Shown piece by piece: positions 6,714-14,742 of a DNA stretch of 36,932 bases; within the stretch, counting starts at the first letter, position 1; each line of letters starts with the position of its first letter. The notes beneath the pieces were generated by a model. The model saw nothing but the letters and a program-made list of their open reading frames with translations. It was not told the origin of the DNA and ran no database searches. Source of the stretch: Anaerolineales bacterium (GTDB taxonomy: Bacteria; Chloroflexota; Anaerolineae; Anaerolineales; Anaerolineaceae). Location: positions 1 through 36,932 of the forward strand of contig JAGVAB010000056.1 in NCBI GenBank assembly GCA_020060485.1. The letters run 5' to 3'. Made by a program: the position numbers and the translations under genes.

Positions 6714-7910
6714 CTATTTGACCACATAAGCAAACCCGCCAAAGCCGCGGATTGCGCCGTCAATGAAGGAGCCGCTGATGTAATCGCCCTTGGCGTTATA
6801 CCAGATGTAGTCCTCGCGCATGGTATTGTCATCCCGCAGTTGGTACCAGGTTCTGAACCCGGGCGAGCCCAGCAGGTTGGCCACGTATTCATAGGGTAAC
6901 CGGTTGTCTTTCTTGTATTGGTCTGTCATTTGCTGATAGAGGTCGTTGTTGACGGTGATGTCCATGCTTTTTGGAATGCCGCTGGTCGAAGTCTTGTACA
7001 CTTCGCCGCTGGTGATCACGCTCACATAGCCTGTAACCCCATCTCCCAAATCATAAATATAGGTATTGGCATGGTCTGGGCGCGGTTTCCAATTCTCAGT
7101 ACTCAGTTTGCCTTCATCCCCCATGATCTTCTTCAGGTCAGACTCGCGGGCTTCAAAGGGTACGATGGTGATGAAAGCCTGATATTGGGGCGCAGCCAGG
7201 AAGCCGGTTGGGGCGGGGATGTTGGCGCTGGTATTCGCACTGGCCGGGGGCGGGGCGGCAGGCGCTTCGGCTTCAGGGGCAGTCGGCCTGACTGGCGGCT
7301 TGGGGGCATCGCTCTGTGGAGCAGACGCCTGAGAAGTGAGTGCGAAGCCGACCAGTTCCACCGCATCAATCGCATTCCAGCCCAGATCCAGCGCATCATA
7401 ATCGATCACCAGCCGCACGCGGTTGACGGCAATGGTTTCTTTCAAATTCAGGTCAATGGTCATCACATTTGGACAGAAATTGATCACCTCGGCGTCGCCT
7501 TTCCAGATGGTATATTTTTTGCCTTCCGGGGTGATGACCATCACCTCTACGATCTGGGATGGGTTATCGTTCTGGTGAATATTGATCTGGGTGGGGACGA
7601 CTGGCACGGCGTATTCCAGTTCCAGCCATTCCTTCCCGCTCAGGCTGGCCGAAGCCCAGCCGCGCACATCATCACCGCATTCTGCGTCCGGCGCGCCGGT
7701 GGCCTGCGAGGCAGACCAGTCCGTTTTGGTATATTCGGAGCTGGCCGTGGCCGAGCCTGCCCACTGACGCAGGCGCTGACCCAAGGCCGACGCCCCGGTT
7801 TCAATGTCCTGGTTTGGGGCGCTGTCCTGCTTGCCGCCCAATAAACTGCAGGATAGCGAAAGAATAAGCAGGGTAATCAATATGCCGACGGTTTTCCAGT
7901 GACGGTTCAT
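6714..7910 (-). CDS. Discoidin-like (F5/8 type C) lipoprotein
   Basis: The 398-residue product starts with a lipoprotein signal peptide (LLILSLSC). Residues about 45-190 resemble a carbohydrate-binding F5/8-type C or PA14-like jelly roll: WAGSATASSEYTKTDWSASQATGAPD, then WLELEYAVPVVPTQINI and a VELVGFAL end strand. A Pro/Ala-rich linker of about 45 residues follows, and then a C-terminal domain of about 160 residues that I do not recognise. It probably binds a surface glycan or anchors a partner. A GGAGGAG Shine-Dalgarno lies just upstream of the ATG. The gene follows the 7977-8690 gene on the same strand after 66 bp and may be cotranscribed with it. Confidence 0.7.
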   Translation of the reverse strand: MNRHWKTVGILITLLILSLSCSLLGGKQDSAPNQDIETGASALGQRLRQWAGSATASSEYTKTDWSASQATGAPDAECGDDVRGWASASLSGKEWLELEYAVPVVPTQINIHQNDNPSQIVEVMVITPEGKKYTIWKGDAEVINFCPNVMTIDLNLKETIAVNRVRLVIDYDALDLGWNAIDAVELVGFALTSQASAPQSDAPKPPVRPTAPEAEAPAAPPPASANTSANIPAPTGFLAAPQYQAFITIVPFEARESDLKKIMGDEGKLSTENWKPRPDHANTYIYDLGDGVTGYVSVITSGEVYKTSTSGIPKSMDITVNNDLYQQMTDQYKKDNRLPYEYVANLLGSPGFRTWYQLRDDNTMREDYIWYNAKGDYISGSFIDGAIRGFGGFAYVVK

Positions 7911-7976
7911 TTTTTCTCCTCCAGGTTACTTGTTAATGATTGCTTGTTTCGTGCCGGTTCTGGACTTGTCTGGGGT

Positions 7977-8690
7977 TTACCCCCCGCTTTGCCAGGCCTC
8001 CAGCAGGCAGCGTCCCAGGTCGATCAACGGGTCCACAGCCGAGGGCTGGCTAAGTTGTTCCGGCAAACGGATATGGATGCCTTCAGGCCCCAGTTTGATC
8101 ACCAGGTTTGATTTCTTCGGCCAGGCCAGCAGGGCGGATTCCACGCTGCTGGAGACCAGCCGCCGGGCGTCGGCTTCGGTGTGCGCCCAGACCATGTAGC
8201 GCTGGCGGAAAGTGGCGCTGCCGGCTTCCACTTCCTGCATTGAACTGAGTTGATGGGCAGCATCCGAACCGAGCATCAGGCGCAGAGCTGATTGCACCAG
8301 CATGCTGCCCATGCTGGCCGCCACTGCAGAGGCGTTCTCGGCACTGATGGCAGGGCGCAAACCGATCATGATCAACCCGCCCGGCGGGTTGGCGGGAACG
8401 CTGCTCCAGGTGGTGCTGACGGTGACATTGGAGGAGCCCGGCCCTGCTTCACGCCCGGTGGATTCTCTCAGGGACAGCAATTCCCAGGCTGCGCCGGCGG
8501 CAGTGCCACACAGACGGAAACCTGAGGTCAGACGCTGCTCGATGCGCTCATACACCCAGCCGCGCAGGCTGGACGTGTTCACGAACAACTGCTCCTGTTG
8601 CACTTTGTGCTGGTGAACAAACCAGAAGATGACGCCAACCAAAATGGCGGTCACAACGATGACGATCAGGGTAATGATGATATCTTGCAT
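7977..8690 (-). CDS. Single-pass membrane protein of unknown function
   Basis: The 237-residue protein has one N-terminal transmembrane helix (IIITLIVIVVTAILVGVIFWFV, residues about 4-25). A roughly 210-residue soluble domain follows, with no motif I recognise. The start at 8690 is chosen over an upstream ATG (8720) because AGGAGG sits six bases before it. It lies upstream of the discoidin-like lipoprotein on the same strand, so a shared envelope role is possible but unproven. Confidence 0.6.
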   Translation of the reverse strand: MQDIIITLIVIVVTAILVGVIFWFVHQHKVQQEQLFVNTSSLRGWVYERIEQRLTSGFRLCGTAAGAAWELLSLRESTGREAGPGSSNVTVSTTWSSVPANPPGGLIMIGLRPAISAENASAVAASMGSMLVQSALRLMLGSDAAHQLSSMQEVEAGSATFRQRYMVWAHTEADARRLVSSSVESALLAWPKKSNLVIKLGPEGIHIRLPEQLSQPSAVDPLIDLGRCLLEAWQSGG

Positions 8691-8917
8691 GAGTGTCCTC
8701 CTGTGGCAGATCACATGCATGGGCGGAAAGGTAAAAAATTTGGCAAAACAGAAAAGGAGCTAAAGAAATTATATTGAAATTTGGCCTGTATGCAACCGGT
8801 TTGCGGCAGCAGATGGTCATGTGCAGGTGCTGGCAAAGACAAGGGATTTAATATTACGCAATCGAAATAAATATTATTTAATTAATTTCAAAATACAATT
8901 AATTATATTCAAAACTA

Positions 8918-8945
8918 TTGACAAATAATTAAATATTGCTACAAT
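8918..8945 (+). promoter_or_regulatory. Sigma70-type promoter for the DUF2089 gene
   Basis: TTGACA (8918-8923) and TACAAT (8940-8945) are 16 bases apart in a strikingly AT-rich stretch (about 8850-8960). The start codon follows 46 bases after the -10 box. The AT-rich upstream DNA may act as an UP element. Confidence 0.65.
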
Positions 8946-8991
8946 ATACTTAAGTTTTTATTGAGCTGTTTTGATCATTCTGGAGTGGAAG

Positions 8992-9390
8992 ATGAATCCG
9001 CAATTGACACGTTGTCCGGTTTGTGAAGGTGAACTGGTGGTCACCCGCCTGCATTGTCCGCAGTGTGATACCACCATCGAAGGTTTCTTTCGTCCCAAAC
9101 CTGATCCTTTGGCGGTGTTGACAGCCGAGCAGATGGACTTTTTGATGAGCTTCATCCGCTGTGAAGGCCGCTTTAACCGCCTGGTGAAAGAGCTGAACCT
9201 GTCCTATCCCACCCTGCGCAACCGGCTGGATGAGGTCATGCGCACCCTGGGCTTTGAACCACAACCGGAAGAGCTGCCGCTCAAGCCGGCGGCCGAAGAT
9301 CGGCGCAGGATCCTGGAGGAGTTGGAGAAGGGCGATATCTCTTTTGAAAAAGCACAGGCGCTGCTGCGCGGCGAGGCTGTGGATGAGTAG
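8992..9390 (+). CDS. DUF2089 family zinc-ribbon/HTH protein
   Basis: The 132-residue product has an N-terminal zinc ribbon (C8-x2-C11 and C22-x2-C25). A helical region typical of DUF2089 follows, containing the helix-turn-helix-like RFNRLVKELNLSYPTLRNRLDEV. A transcriptional regulator is likely. The last 30 residues (ILEELEKGDISFEKAQALL) resemble the N-terminal SHOCT-like helices of the next gene product (ILQMLQDGKITAEQAAGLL). The start at 8992 is preferred because GGAG lies six bases upstream. The gene forms a two-gene unit with the downstream ORF 20 bp away. Confidence 0.8.
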   Translation: MNPQLTRCPVCEGELVVTRLHCPQCDTTIEGFFRPKPDPLAVLTAEQMDFLMSFIRCEGRFNRLVKELNLSYPTLRNRLDEVMRTLGFEPQPEELPLKPAAEDRRRILEELEKGDISFEKAQALLRGEAVDE

Positions 9391-9410
9391 ATGGATGAAG
9401 GTGGTGTGAA

Positions 9411-9812
9411 ATGGCAACCAATGAAGAACGATTAAAAATTCTGCAAATGCTGCAGGATGGCAAGATCACGGCCGAACAGGCAGCCGGTTTGCTGGAAGCC
9501 CTGGGCGAAGTGAAACAGGAAAAAGCAAGCCCGCGCCGCGAACGGGAGTTTAACTTTTCAACGGACCCGGACGACAAGCGCTGGTTTCGCGTGCAGGTGA
9601 CCGACACCGACACCGGCAAGAGGCGGGTCAATCTGCGCATGCCGATGGGTGTGGTCAACTCCGGACTCAAGATGGGCATGCGTTTTGTGCCCGAAATTGA
9701 AGGGGTGGATGTTCAGGATTTGTTGGAAATGATCGGCAACGGCAGCCAGGGAAAAATCGTCGATGTCTATGACGATAAAGACGGTGAGCATGTAGAGGTA
9801 TTCATCGAGTAG
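9411..9812 (+). CDS. SHOCT-like domain protein, partner of DUF2089
   Basis: The 133-residue protein starts with a SHOCT-like two-helix motif (ERLKILQMLQDGKITAEQAAGLLEALG). This motif is also found at the N-terminus of YvlB/LiaX-type envelope stress proteins. After a charged linker there is a C-terminal domain of about 80 residues, predicted to be alpha/beta, ending in KIVDVYDDKDGEHVEVFIE. It has no signal peptide or membrane segment. With the DUF2089 gene just upstream it probably forms a regulatory pair. By family analogy this could be an envelope-stress sensor module. That role is inference. Confidence 0.65.
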   Translation: MATNEERLKILQMLQDGKITAEQAAGLLEALGEVKQEKASPRREREFNFSTDPDDKRWFRVQVTDTDTGKRRVNLRMPMGVVNSGLKMGMRFVPEIEGVDVQDLLEMIGNGSQGKIVDVYDDKDGEHVEVFIE

Positions 9813-9864
9813 GCCTCCATTTTCATCTAAAGAATATTTTGCACAAGCGCGTTTAGCGCGACTG

Positions 9865-9886
9865 GCATACGATGAACTGCGTATGC
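9865..9886. promoter_or_regulatory. Candidate operator palindrome upstream of MFS gene
   Basis: GCATACG (9865-9871) and CGTATGC (9880-9886) form a 7-bp inverted repeat with an 8-base spacer, 42 bp before the MFS start. It could be a regulator site or a small hairpin. No U tract follows. Confidence 0.35.
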
Positions 9887-9927
9887 TTGTATATCAATTT
9901 GTCTGGTAACAAAATGAGTGAGGCATA

Positions 9928-11217
9928 ATGGAAAAGAAATTTACACTGAAGAACAACGGTTGGGTCAAAACTTTCTTTCTGGTATGGATCGGCCAGGCGT
10001 TTTCGCTGACGGGATCGCGCATCGTGCAGTTTGCGCTGGTGTGGTGGTTGACTGACCTGACCGGATCGGCCACCGTGCTGGCCACTGCCACCCTGGTGGC
10101 CTTGATCCCCGAGATCCTTTTGGGGCCGATTGCCGGGGCTTATGTGGATCGCTGGGATCGCAAACGGGTGATGATCGTGGCAGACGGCCTGATCGCCCTG
10201 GCTTCCCTGTGGCTGGCGTACCAGTTTTGGGCGGGCACCATGCAAGTCTGGTATGTATATGTGGTCATGCTGGTGCGCTCGCTGGGTGGCATGTTCCACA
10301 GTCCGGCCATGTCGGCATCCACCTCATTGATGGTGCCCAAGGAGCATCTTTCACGGGTGGCAGGGGCCAACCAGACCCTGCACGGCACACTGGCCATCGT
10401 TGGCGCCCCGCTGGGTGCATTGCTCATGTCGCTGCTGCCGCTGCATTTTGTGATGATGGTGGACGTGGGCACAGCCCTGCTGGCGATCTGCCCGCTGCTT
10501 TTTGTGAAAATCCCGCAGCCGGCAAAGGCTGCCGCCAGCGGCAAGCCAGCTTCCATCTGGGTTGACGTCAGGGAAGGCATTCAATACCTGCGCGGCTGGA
10601 AAGGCATGGTGGTCATTATTGTGATGGCGATGGTGTTTAAGTTTGCCCTGACCCCGGCATTTTCCTTGCTGCCGCTGCTGGTCAGCCAGCATTTTCAGGG
10701 CGGGGCGGCGGAGTATAGTTTGATTGAAGCTGCTTCCGGGGTCGGAATGCTGGTGGGCGGCCTGCTGCTGAGTGTGTGGGGCGGTTTCCGGCGCAAGATA
10801 TTTACCTGCATGATGGGCATCAGTGGGTTGGGATTGGCGCTGTTCATCCTGGGGTTTACACCGCCCGAGGCATTCCGGGTGGCAGTGGGTTTGCTTTTCT
10901 TCTGCGGTTTGATGGTGCCGACTGTGGATGGCCCGCTGATGGCGCTGCTGCAGGGGTCGATCGCCCCCGAGATGCAGGGCCGCATCTTTTCATTGATCGG
11001 CAGTTTGTTGTGGCTTACCTCGCCTTTCAGCCTGGCGGTTGCCGGGCCGGTGTCTGACGCGCTGGGTTTGCAAATCTGGTATATCGTGGCCGGTGGTTTG
11101 TGCGTGGCGGCTGGTGTGTTTGGCGTGCTGCATCCGCTGATCCGCAATATCGAATCGGATGAGAATGCTCCGTCCAGGCAGCCACTGGTGGAAGGTGCGG
11201 TAGTGGTGGAAGGTTGA
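9928..11217 (+). CDS. MFS exporter (EntS/macrolide-efflux-like), copy 1
   Basis: The 429-residue integral membrane protein has about 12 predicted transmembrane helices. The MFS motif A region reads AYVDRWDRKRVMIVADG after helix 2, as in the MFS_3 group that includes enterobactin and macrolide exporters. It is expected to be a proton-driven exporter, substrate unknown. GAGG lies four bases before ATG 9928. It is paralogous to the gene at 11635, sharing SLMVPKEHLSRVAG and the region after it. The two are separated by a terminator and a dispersed repeat, so they are probably transcribed separately. Confidence 0.85.
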   Translation: MEKKFTLKNNGWVKTFFLVWIGQAFSLTGSRIVQFALVWWLTDLTGSATVLATATLVALIPEILLGPIAGAYVDRWDRKRVMIVADGLIALASLWLAYQFWAGTMQVWYVYVVMLVRSLGGMFHSPAMSASTSLMVPKEHLSRVAGANQTLHGTLAIVGAPLGALLMSLLPLHFVMMVDVGTALLAICPLLFVKIPQPAKAAASGKPASIWVDVREGIQYLRGWKGMVVIIVMAMVFKFALTPAFSLLPLLVSQHFQGGAAEYSLIEAASGVGMLVGGLLLSVWGGFRRKIFTCMMGISGLGLALFILGFTPPEAFRVAVGLLFFCGLMVPTVDGPLMALLQGSIAPEMQGRIFSLIGSLLWLTSPFSLAVAGPVSDALGLQIWYIVAGGLCVAAGVFGVLHPLIRNIESDENAPSRQPLVEGAVVVEG

Positions 11218-11252
11218 AGCGTGCCCGATTGACCAGCCAATGACAATTGACT

Positions 11253-11288
11253 CTCCTGCGGGTTTTTTCCGCAGGAGTTTCTTTCTTT
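11253..11288 (+). terminator. Rho-independent terminator after first MFS gene
   Basis: The 9-bp stem CTCCTGCGG / CCGCAGGAG has a seven-base loop (GTTTTTT) and is followed by TTTCTTTCTTT. Confidence 0.8.
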
Positions 11289-11300
11289 AGCCGTCTGACA

Positions 11301-11459
11301 CTTTGTCATTGCGAAATGGGGTAAAAAATTACCATCTTTGGGGTGTAACTTCCGGCGATTTTGCCCCGTTGAAGCAATCTCCCTGTCAGTTTTGGGGATC
11401 GCCACAGCCCGAGGAAAGCGCTCGGGCTTCGCGAAGACAGATCAATTTGTTTTTTTAAA
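11301..11459 (+). repeat. Dispersed GTCATTGCGAA / GAAGCAATC repeat, copy 1
   Basis: The repeat starts TTTGTCATTGCGAA, contains TTGCCCCGTTGAAGCAATC (11361-11379) and GATCGCC-CAGCCC, and ends in a T-rich run. A second copy lies at 24035-24187 in the same orientation. The same opening words occur in intergenic repeats of many environmental bacterial genomes. Confidence 0.75.
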
Positions 11460-11634
11460 ATCCAACAACCAGATTTCCTGCCCCGAATTGCGCAAATGTG
11501 AATTTTTTAAACCGTTTTGATGCCTGCTATTTTGTACAATAAATAAACTCAAAGATGCAATCATCCTGCTTCAGCTAAAACCTGGCATTACAGCCATCCG
11601 GTTTTTTGAAATTACAGACGACAGGTGAAGATTC

Positions 11635-12894
11635 ATGGCATTTCCTTCAGGCATCATTGCGGCATCCACAGCGGAAGACTGGCGCAAGCCATTCTTCCTG
11701 ATCTGGACCGGCCAATCCATATCGCTGCTGGGCAGCCAGTTGGTGCAGTTCGCGCTGATCTGGTGGCTGACCCAGGAGACAGGTTCGGCCATTGTGCTGG
11801 CGCTGGCCTCTTTCTTCTCCTATCTGCCGGAAGTGGTGCTGGCGCCCTTCGCCGGGGCTTTGGTGGACCGCTGGAACCGGCGGCGGGTGATGATCTTTGC
11901 TGATGGCTTGATCGCCCTGGTGACAGTGGGAGTGGCGCTTTTGTTCTGGCTGGGATGGGTGCAGGTTTGGCAGATCTACGCGGTGCTTTTCGTGCGTTCG
12001 CTGGGCAATATCTTTCACTGGGCGGCGATGAAAGCCTCAACTTCTTTGATGGTGCCTAAAGAGCATTTGTCCCGCATCGCGGGCATCAATCAGGCTGTGC
12101 AGGGCAGCGTTAACATTGCCGGGCCGCCGCTGGGGGCGCTTCTGCTGGGTTTGATGCCCATCTTTGGTATTCTGTTCATTGACTTTTTCACCGCCCTGCT
12201 GGCCATCATCCCGTTATTGTTCGTGGTTATTCCCCAGCCGGCTGCCGCGGCGAGTGGAAAACCTTCTTCTGTTGGCGGTGTGCTGCAAGACGTGCGCCAG
12301 GGTTTGCACTATGTGCTTGCCTGGCGGGCCTTGAGCGTGCTGCTGGTGATGGCTGTGCTGTGCAATTTCTTTTTCACGCCTCTGTTCATGGTCTTGCCGC
12401 TGCTGGTGACCCAGTTCTTTCAGGGGGGGGCCATGCAGTTGGGCTGGATGCAGTCTGCCTGGGGTTTCGGCGTGGTGGCGGGTGGTTTGCTGTTGGGGGT
12501 GTGGGGCGGATTCAAACGCAAGATCTACTCTGTGCTGGGCGGGTTGGTGGGCATGGGGCTGGGCATGCTGTTGGTGTGGCTGGCGCCGTCTTCCTTATTC
12601 CTGCTGGCAATGGTGGGCATGGCTTTCGCCGGGGTGATGCACCCGATCACCAACGGGCCATTTCAGGCCATCATCCAGAGCCGGGTCTCGCCGGAGATGC
12701 AGGGACGGGTCTTTACCCTGGTGGCCAGCCTGGCCACGGCAGCGGTGCCGCTTTCGATGCTGGTGGCTGGCCCGGCTGCGCAAGCTTTTGGCCCGCGCAT
12801 CCTGTTTGCCTTTGGCGGCGGCGGCTGCCTGTTGATGGGCCTGAGCGGCTTCTTTTTGCCAGCCATTTTGCGGCTTGAGGAGGAGAACCCTTAA
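11635..12894 (+). CDS. MFS exporter (EntS/macrolide-efflux-like), copy 2
   Basis: The 419-residue protein has about 12 transmembrane segments and motif A (ALVDRWNRRRVMIFADG). It is a full-length paralogue of the gene at 9928, with conserved blocks such as ASTSLMVPKEHLSRIAG and SPEMQGRVFTL. The proposed role is drug or metabolite export, substrate unknown. AGGTGA lies about six bases before ATG 11635. A strong hairpin follows the gene. Confidence 0.85.
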   Translation: MAFPSGIIAASTAEDWRKPFFLIWTGQSISLLGSQLVQFALIWWLTQETGSAIVLALASFFSYLPEVVLAPFAGALVDRWNRRRVMIFADGLIALVTVGVALLFWLGWVQVWQIYAVLFVRSLGNIFHWAAMKASTSLMVPKEHLSRIAGINQAVQGSVNIAGPPLGALLLGLMPIFGILFIDFFTALLAIIPLLFVVIPQPAAAASGKPSSVGGVLQDVRQGLHYVLAWRALSVLLVMAVLCNFFFTPLFMVLPLLVTQFFQGGAMQLGWMQSAWGFGVVAGGLLLGVWGGFKRKIYSVLGGLVGMGLGMLLVWLAPSSLFLLAMVGMAFAGVMHPITNGPFQAIIQSRVSPEMQGRVFTLVASLATAAVPLSMLVAGPAAQAFGPRILFAFGGGGCLLMGLSGFFLPAILRLEEENP

Positions 12895-12924
12895 AGTGGA
12901 TAGGGTTAAATAGGGGGAAAGATG

Positions 12925-12958
12925 CAGCGAGCCGGTAAGCGGAGCCGGCTCGCTGTTT
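12925..12958. terminator. Hairpin terminator between convergent genes
   Basis: The perfect 11-bp stem CAGCGAGCCGG / CCGGCTCGCTG encloses a nine-base loop and is followed by TTT. It sits between the MFS gene and the convergent rhomboid gene. The U tract is short. Confidence 0.65.
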
Positions 12959-12993
12959 GACGATTACACCGTACGCTAATAAACGAGGCTGTA

Positions 12994-13797
12994 TCAGAAT
13001 AGCAGAGGTTTGAGCGCTGCCAAAAGGGCAAAGGCGGTGGTCACTGCCGCGATGACGGCGGCGTATCTGGTGGCAGATTGGCGGTTGAAGATGTGGTAGC
13101 CGTCCGCTTCCAGCTTGATGGCCAGCTGCGGCCCGCCAAACCAGCCAATCGCCAGGCCGCCCAGCAGACCACCCACATGGCCGAAGTTGTCAATGCCGGC
13201 TGACAGGCCGAGGATCAGGTTGGCGACAATGGTGATGGTGATGTCAGTCAGGGCTTTTTGCGGGTCGGCAAAGAAACGCCGGTTGCGGTAGATCAGCACG
13301 GCATAGGCGGTCACCAGGCCGAAGATGGCAGTGGATGCGCCCAGTGAGGCCGCGGGGGTGAACAGGAAGGAGAATACATTGCCGCTGAAGGCGGTGGCCA
13401 GATAGAGCAGCAGGAAGCGCCCGCTGCCATAGTTGCGTTCCAGGCCCGGCCCGATGCGGTACAGGAAATACATGTTGAAGCCGATGTGCAGCACAGAGCC
13501 GTGCAGCAGCATGGGGGTGATCAGCCGCCAAATCTGTCCCATTAAAATAAAGTCATTGACTTTCATGCCCAGATAGGCGGGATAATCGACATTGAACACG
13601 GTTTTGCTCAAGGTTTGCAAAAGATAGATGAGGGCAGTCACGCCAATGATGGCATAAGTGACCCACACCCGCCCGGACGGGGGATGAATGGGAATTTGCA
13701 CCGGTTGTGGTGGGGGCGGTTCAGCGATTGGCGGGTCTGTTTGCGGGGAAAGCCCGTCCAGATGCGGGTTTTCTTGCGGGGCAGGGAATTCACTCAT
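12994..13797 (-). CDS. Rhomboid family intramembrane serine protease
   Basis: The 267-residue protein has a Pro-rich cytosolic N-terminus (residues 1-42) followed by about six to seven transmembrane helices. The catalytic dyad is visible as Ser155 in SLGASTAIFG and His207 in NFGHVGGLLGG. The oxyanion-hole region is HIGFNMYFL (His104, Asn108). The serine context is GAST instead of the more usual GASG. It should cleave transmembrane substrates within the membrane, substrate unknown. Its ATG overlaps the gmk stop codon by four bases, so the two genes are translationally coupled. Confidence 0.88.
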   Translation of the reverse strand: MSEFPAPQENPHLDGLSPQTDPPIAEPPPPQPVQIPIHPPSGRVWVTYAIIGVTALIYLLQTLSKTVFNVDYPAYLGMKVNDFILMGQIWRLITPMLLHGSVLHIGFNMYFLYRIGPGLERNYGSGRFLLLYLATAFSGNVFSFLFTPAASLGASTAIFGLVTAYAVLIYRNRRFFADPQKALTDITITIVANLILGLSAGIDNFGHVGGLLGGLAIGWFGGPQLAIKLEADGYHIFNRQSATRYAAVIAAVTTAFALLAALKPLLF

Positions 13798-14438
13798 AGG
13801 CTGATCTTTCGGGGGTGCACCCGCAGGTGTTCGGCTTCAATGATGGCCACGATCTGGTCGGCGGCTTCTTCCAGTTTGTCCTGGGCGTTGATGACCACAT
13901 AGTCAAATTCGGGGATGCGTTCCAACTCTTGCCTGGCGGTCTCGATGCGCAGATGGAAGCTTTCGGGAGTCTCGCTGCGCCGTTCCTGCAATCTCTGCAC
14001 CCATTCCCGGGTGCTGGCGGGAACCAGGAAGATGAGGATGGCCTGCGGGCAGAGCTGGCGTACTTTGGCCGCACCCTGCACATCCAGACGCATGATGACG
14101 TCCTTCCCGCTGGCCAGCGCCTGGCGCACCTGTCCTTTGGGTACGCCTTTGTACTGGTCGTAGACCACGGCATATTCGATCAGTTCATCCTGGGCGATCA
14201 TTTGTTCGAATTCCTGGGTGGTAACAAAGAAATAATTTACGCCGTGTTCTTCATCGGGACGTGGCTCGCGGTCGGTGGCGGTGATCACAAAATGAAAAGG
14301 CAGGCGCAGCTTTTGCAGGGAATGCAGCACGGCATCCTTGCCCACCCCGGAAGGGCCGGAGATGACGATCAACAGCGGTTGGGGGTGGAGCACGTCAAAA
14401 GAGATGTCGTCAAAAGCATGGTCATAGGTTTGTGTCAT
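13794..14438 (-). CDS. gmk: Guanylate kinase
   Basis: The 214-residue enzyme phosphorylates GMP to GDP with ATP. The P-loop is GPSGVGKD (residues about 28-35), followed by the GMP-binding segment TATDREPRPDEEHGVNYFF. The nucleotide-base segment reads EYAVVYDQYKGVPKGQV, where most guanylate kinases have a G-N-x-Y-G-T core. Several of those positions therefore differ, but the overall fold pattern is intact. The protein has about 20 extra N-terminal residues. It is the first gene of a two-gene unit with the rhomboid protease. Confidence 0.88.
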   Translation of the reverse strand: MTQTYDHAFDDISFDVLHPQPLLIVISGPSGVGKDAVLHSLQKLRLPFHFVITATDREPRPDEEHGVNYFFVTTQEFEQMIAQDELIEYAVVYDQYKGVPKGQVRQALASGKDVIMRLDVQGAAKVRQLCPQAILIFLVPASTREWVQRLQERRSETPESFHLRIETARQELERIPEFDYVVINAQDKLEEAADQIVAIIEAEHLRVHPRKISL

Positions 14439-14552
14439 GGGTTCCGTCTTCTTTTCAGCTTCTCGCTCGTTCCTGAAGCAAAACTCTTTTTATTTGTTAA
14501 TTATCACCCATACTACGCATCACGCTACTTTCCAAAGAATTTCATTGTGGGC

Positions 14553-14651
14553 TGTTTGGGATTTGCCGTGAAAATGGTTTGGTTGCGGTGTTTTTGGAGC
14601 GGAGCTCCAAAAACACCGCAACTCTACTATGCTTTACAGTTTTCCCAAAGA
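14553..14651. repeat. MITE-like palindromic element, copy A
   Basis: The imperfect inverted ends TGTTTGGGA and TCCCAAAGA flank a perfect 19-bp stem (14582-14600 with 14604-14622) around a GGA turn. The total length is about 99 bp. It aligns over its whole length with copy B at 23889-23990, including the arm word ATGCTT before the right end. It has no coding capacity, so any transposase would have to act in trans. Confidence 0.8.
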
Positions 14652-14690
14652 CCCTCATTGTGCGCCTGTACGGCGGCAGGGTGATATGAT

Positions 14691-14696
14691 TATAAT
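14691..14696 (+). promoter_or_regulatory. Candidate -10 box for the FmdB-like gene
   Basis: A consensus TATAAT lies 46 bases before the start codon. I see no convincing -35 box at the right distance. Confidence 0.4.
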
Positions 14697-14742
14697 GGAT
14701 ATCTGTAGTTTTTTAGTACAAGCCATTGTTGGGGAGGCAGAC

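Larger units (their letters stand above)
11218..11634. other. Spacer between MFS paralogues: terminator plus dispersed repeat
   Basis: This 417-bp spacer holds the terminator at 11253-11288, the long dispersed repeat at 11301-11459 and about 175 bp with no recognised content except AT-rich DNA around 11530. Confidence 0.65.
14439..14742. other. Divergent spacer with MITE-like palindrome and promoter
   Basis: The 304-bp spacer between divergent gmk and the FmdB-like gene contains the palindromic element at 14553-14651 and a TATAAT box at 14691-14696. Nothing else was recognised. Confidence 0.65.

Noticed and set aside
6918..7844. 308-codon plus-strand frame opposite the discoidin-like lipoprotein
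   Set aside because: The minus strand has a signal peptide, lipobox and good ribosome site. The plus frame has none and no recognisable motif.
11520..11560. Promoter for the second MFS gene (TACAAT near 11535)
   Set aside because: A -10-like box is present but no acceptable -35 at 15-19 bases was found, so it is not listed as a feature.
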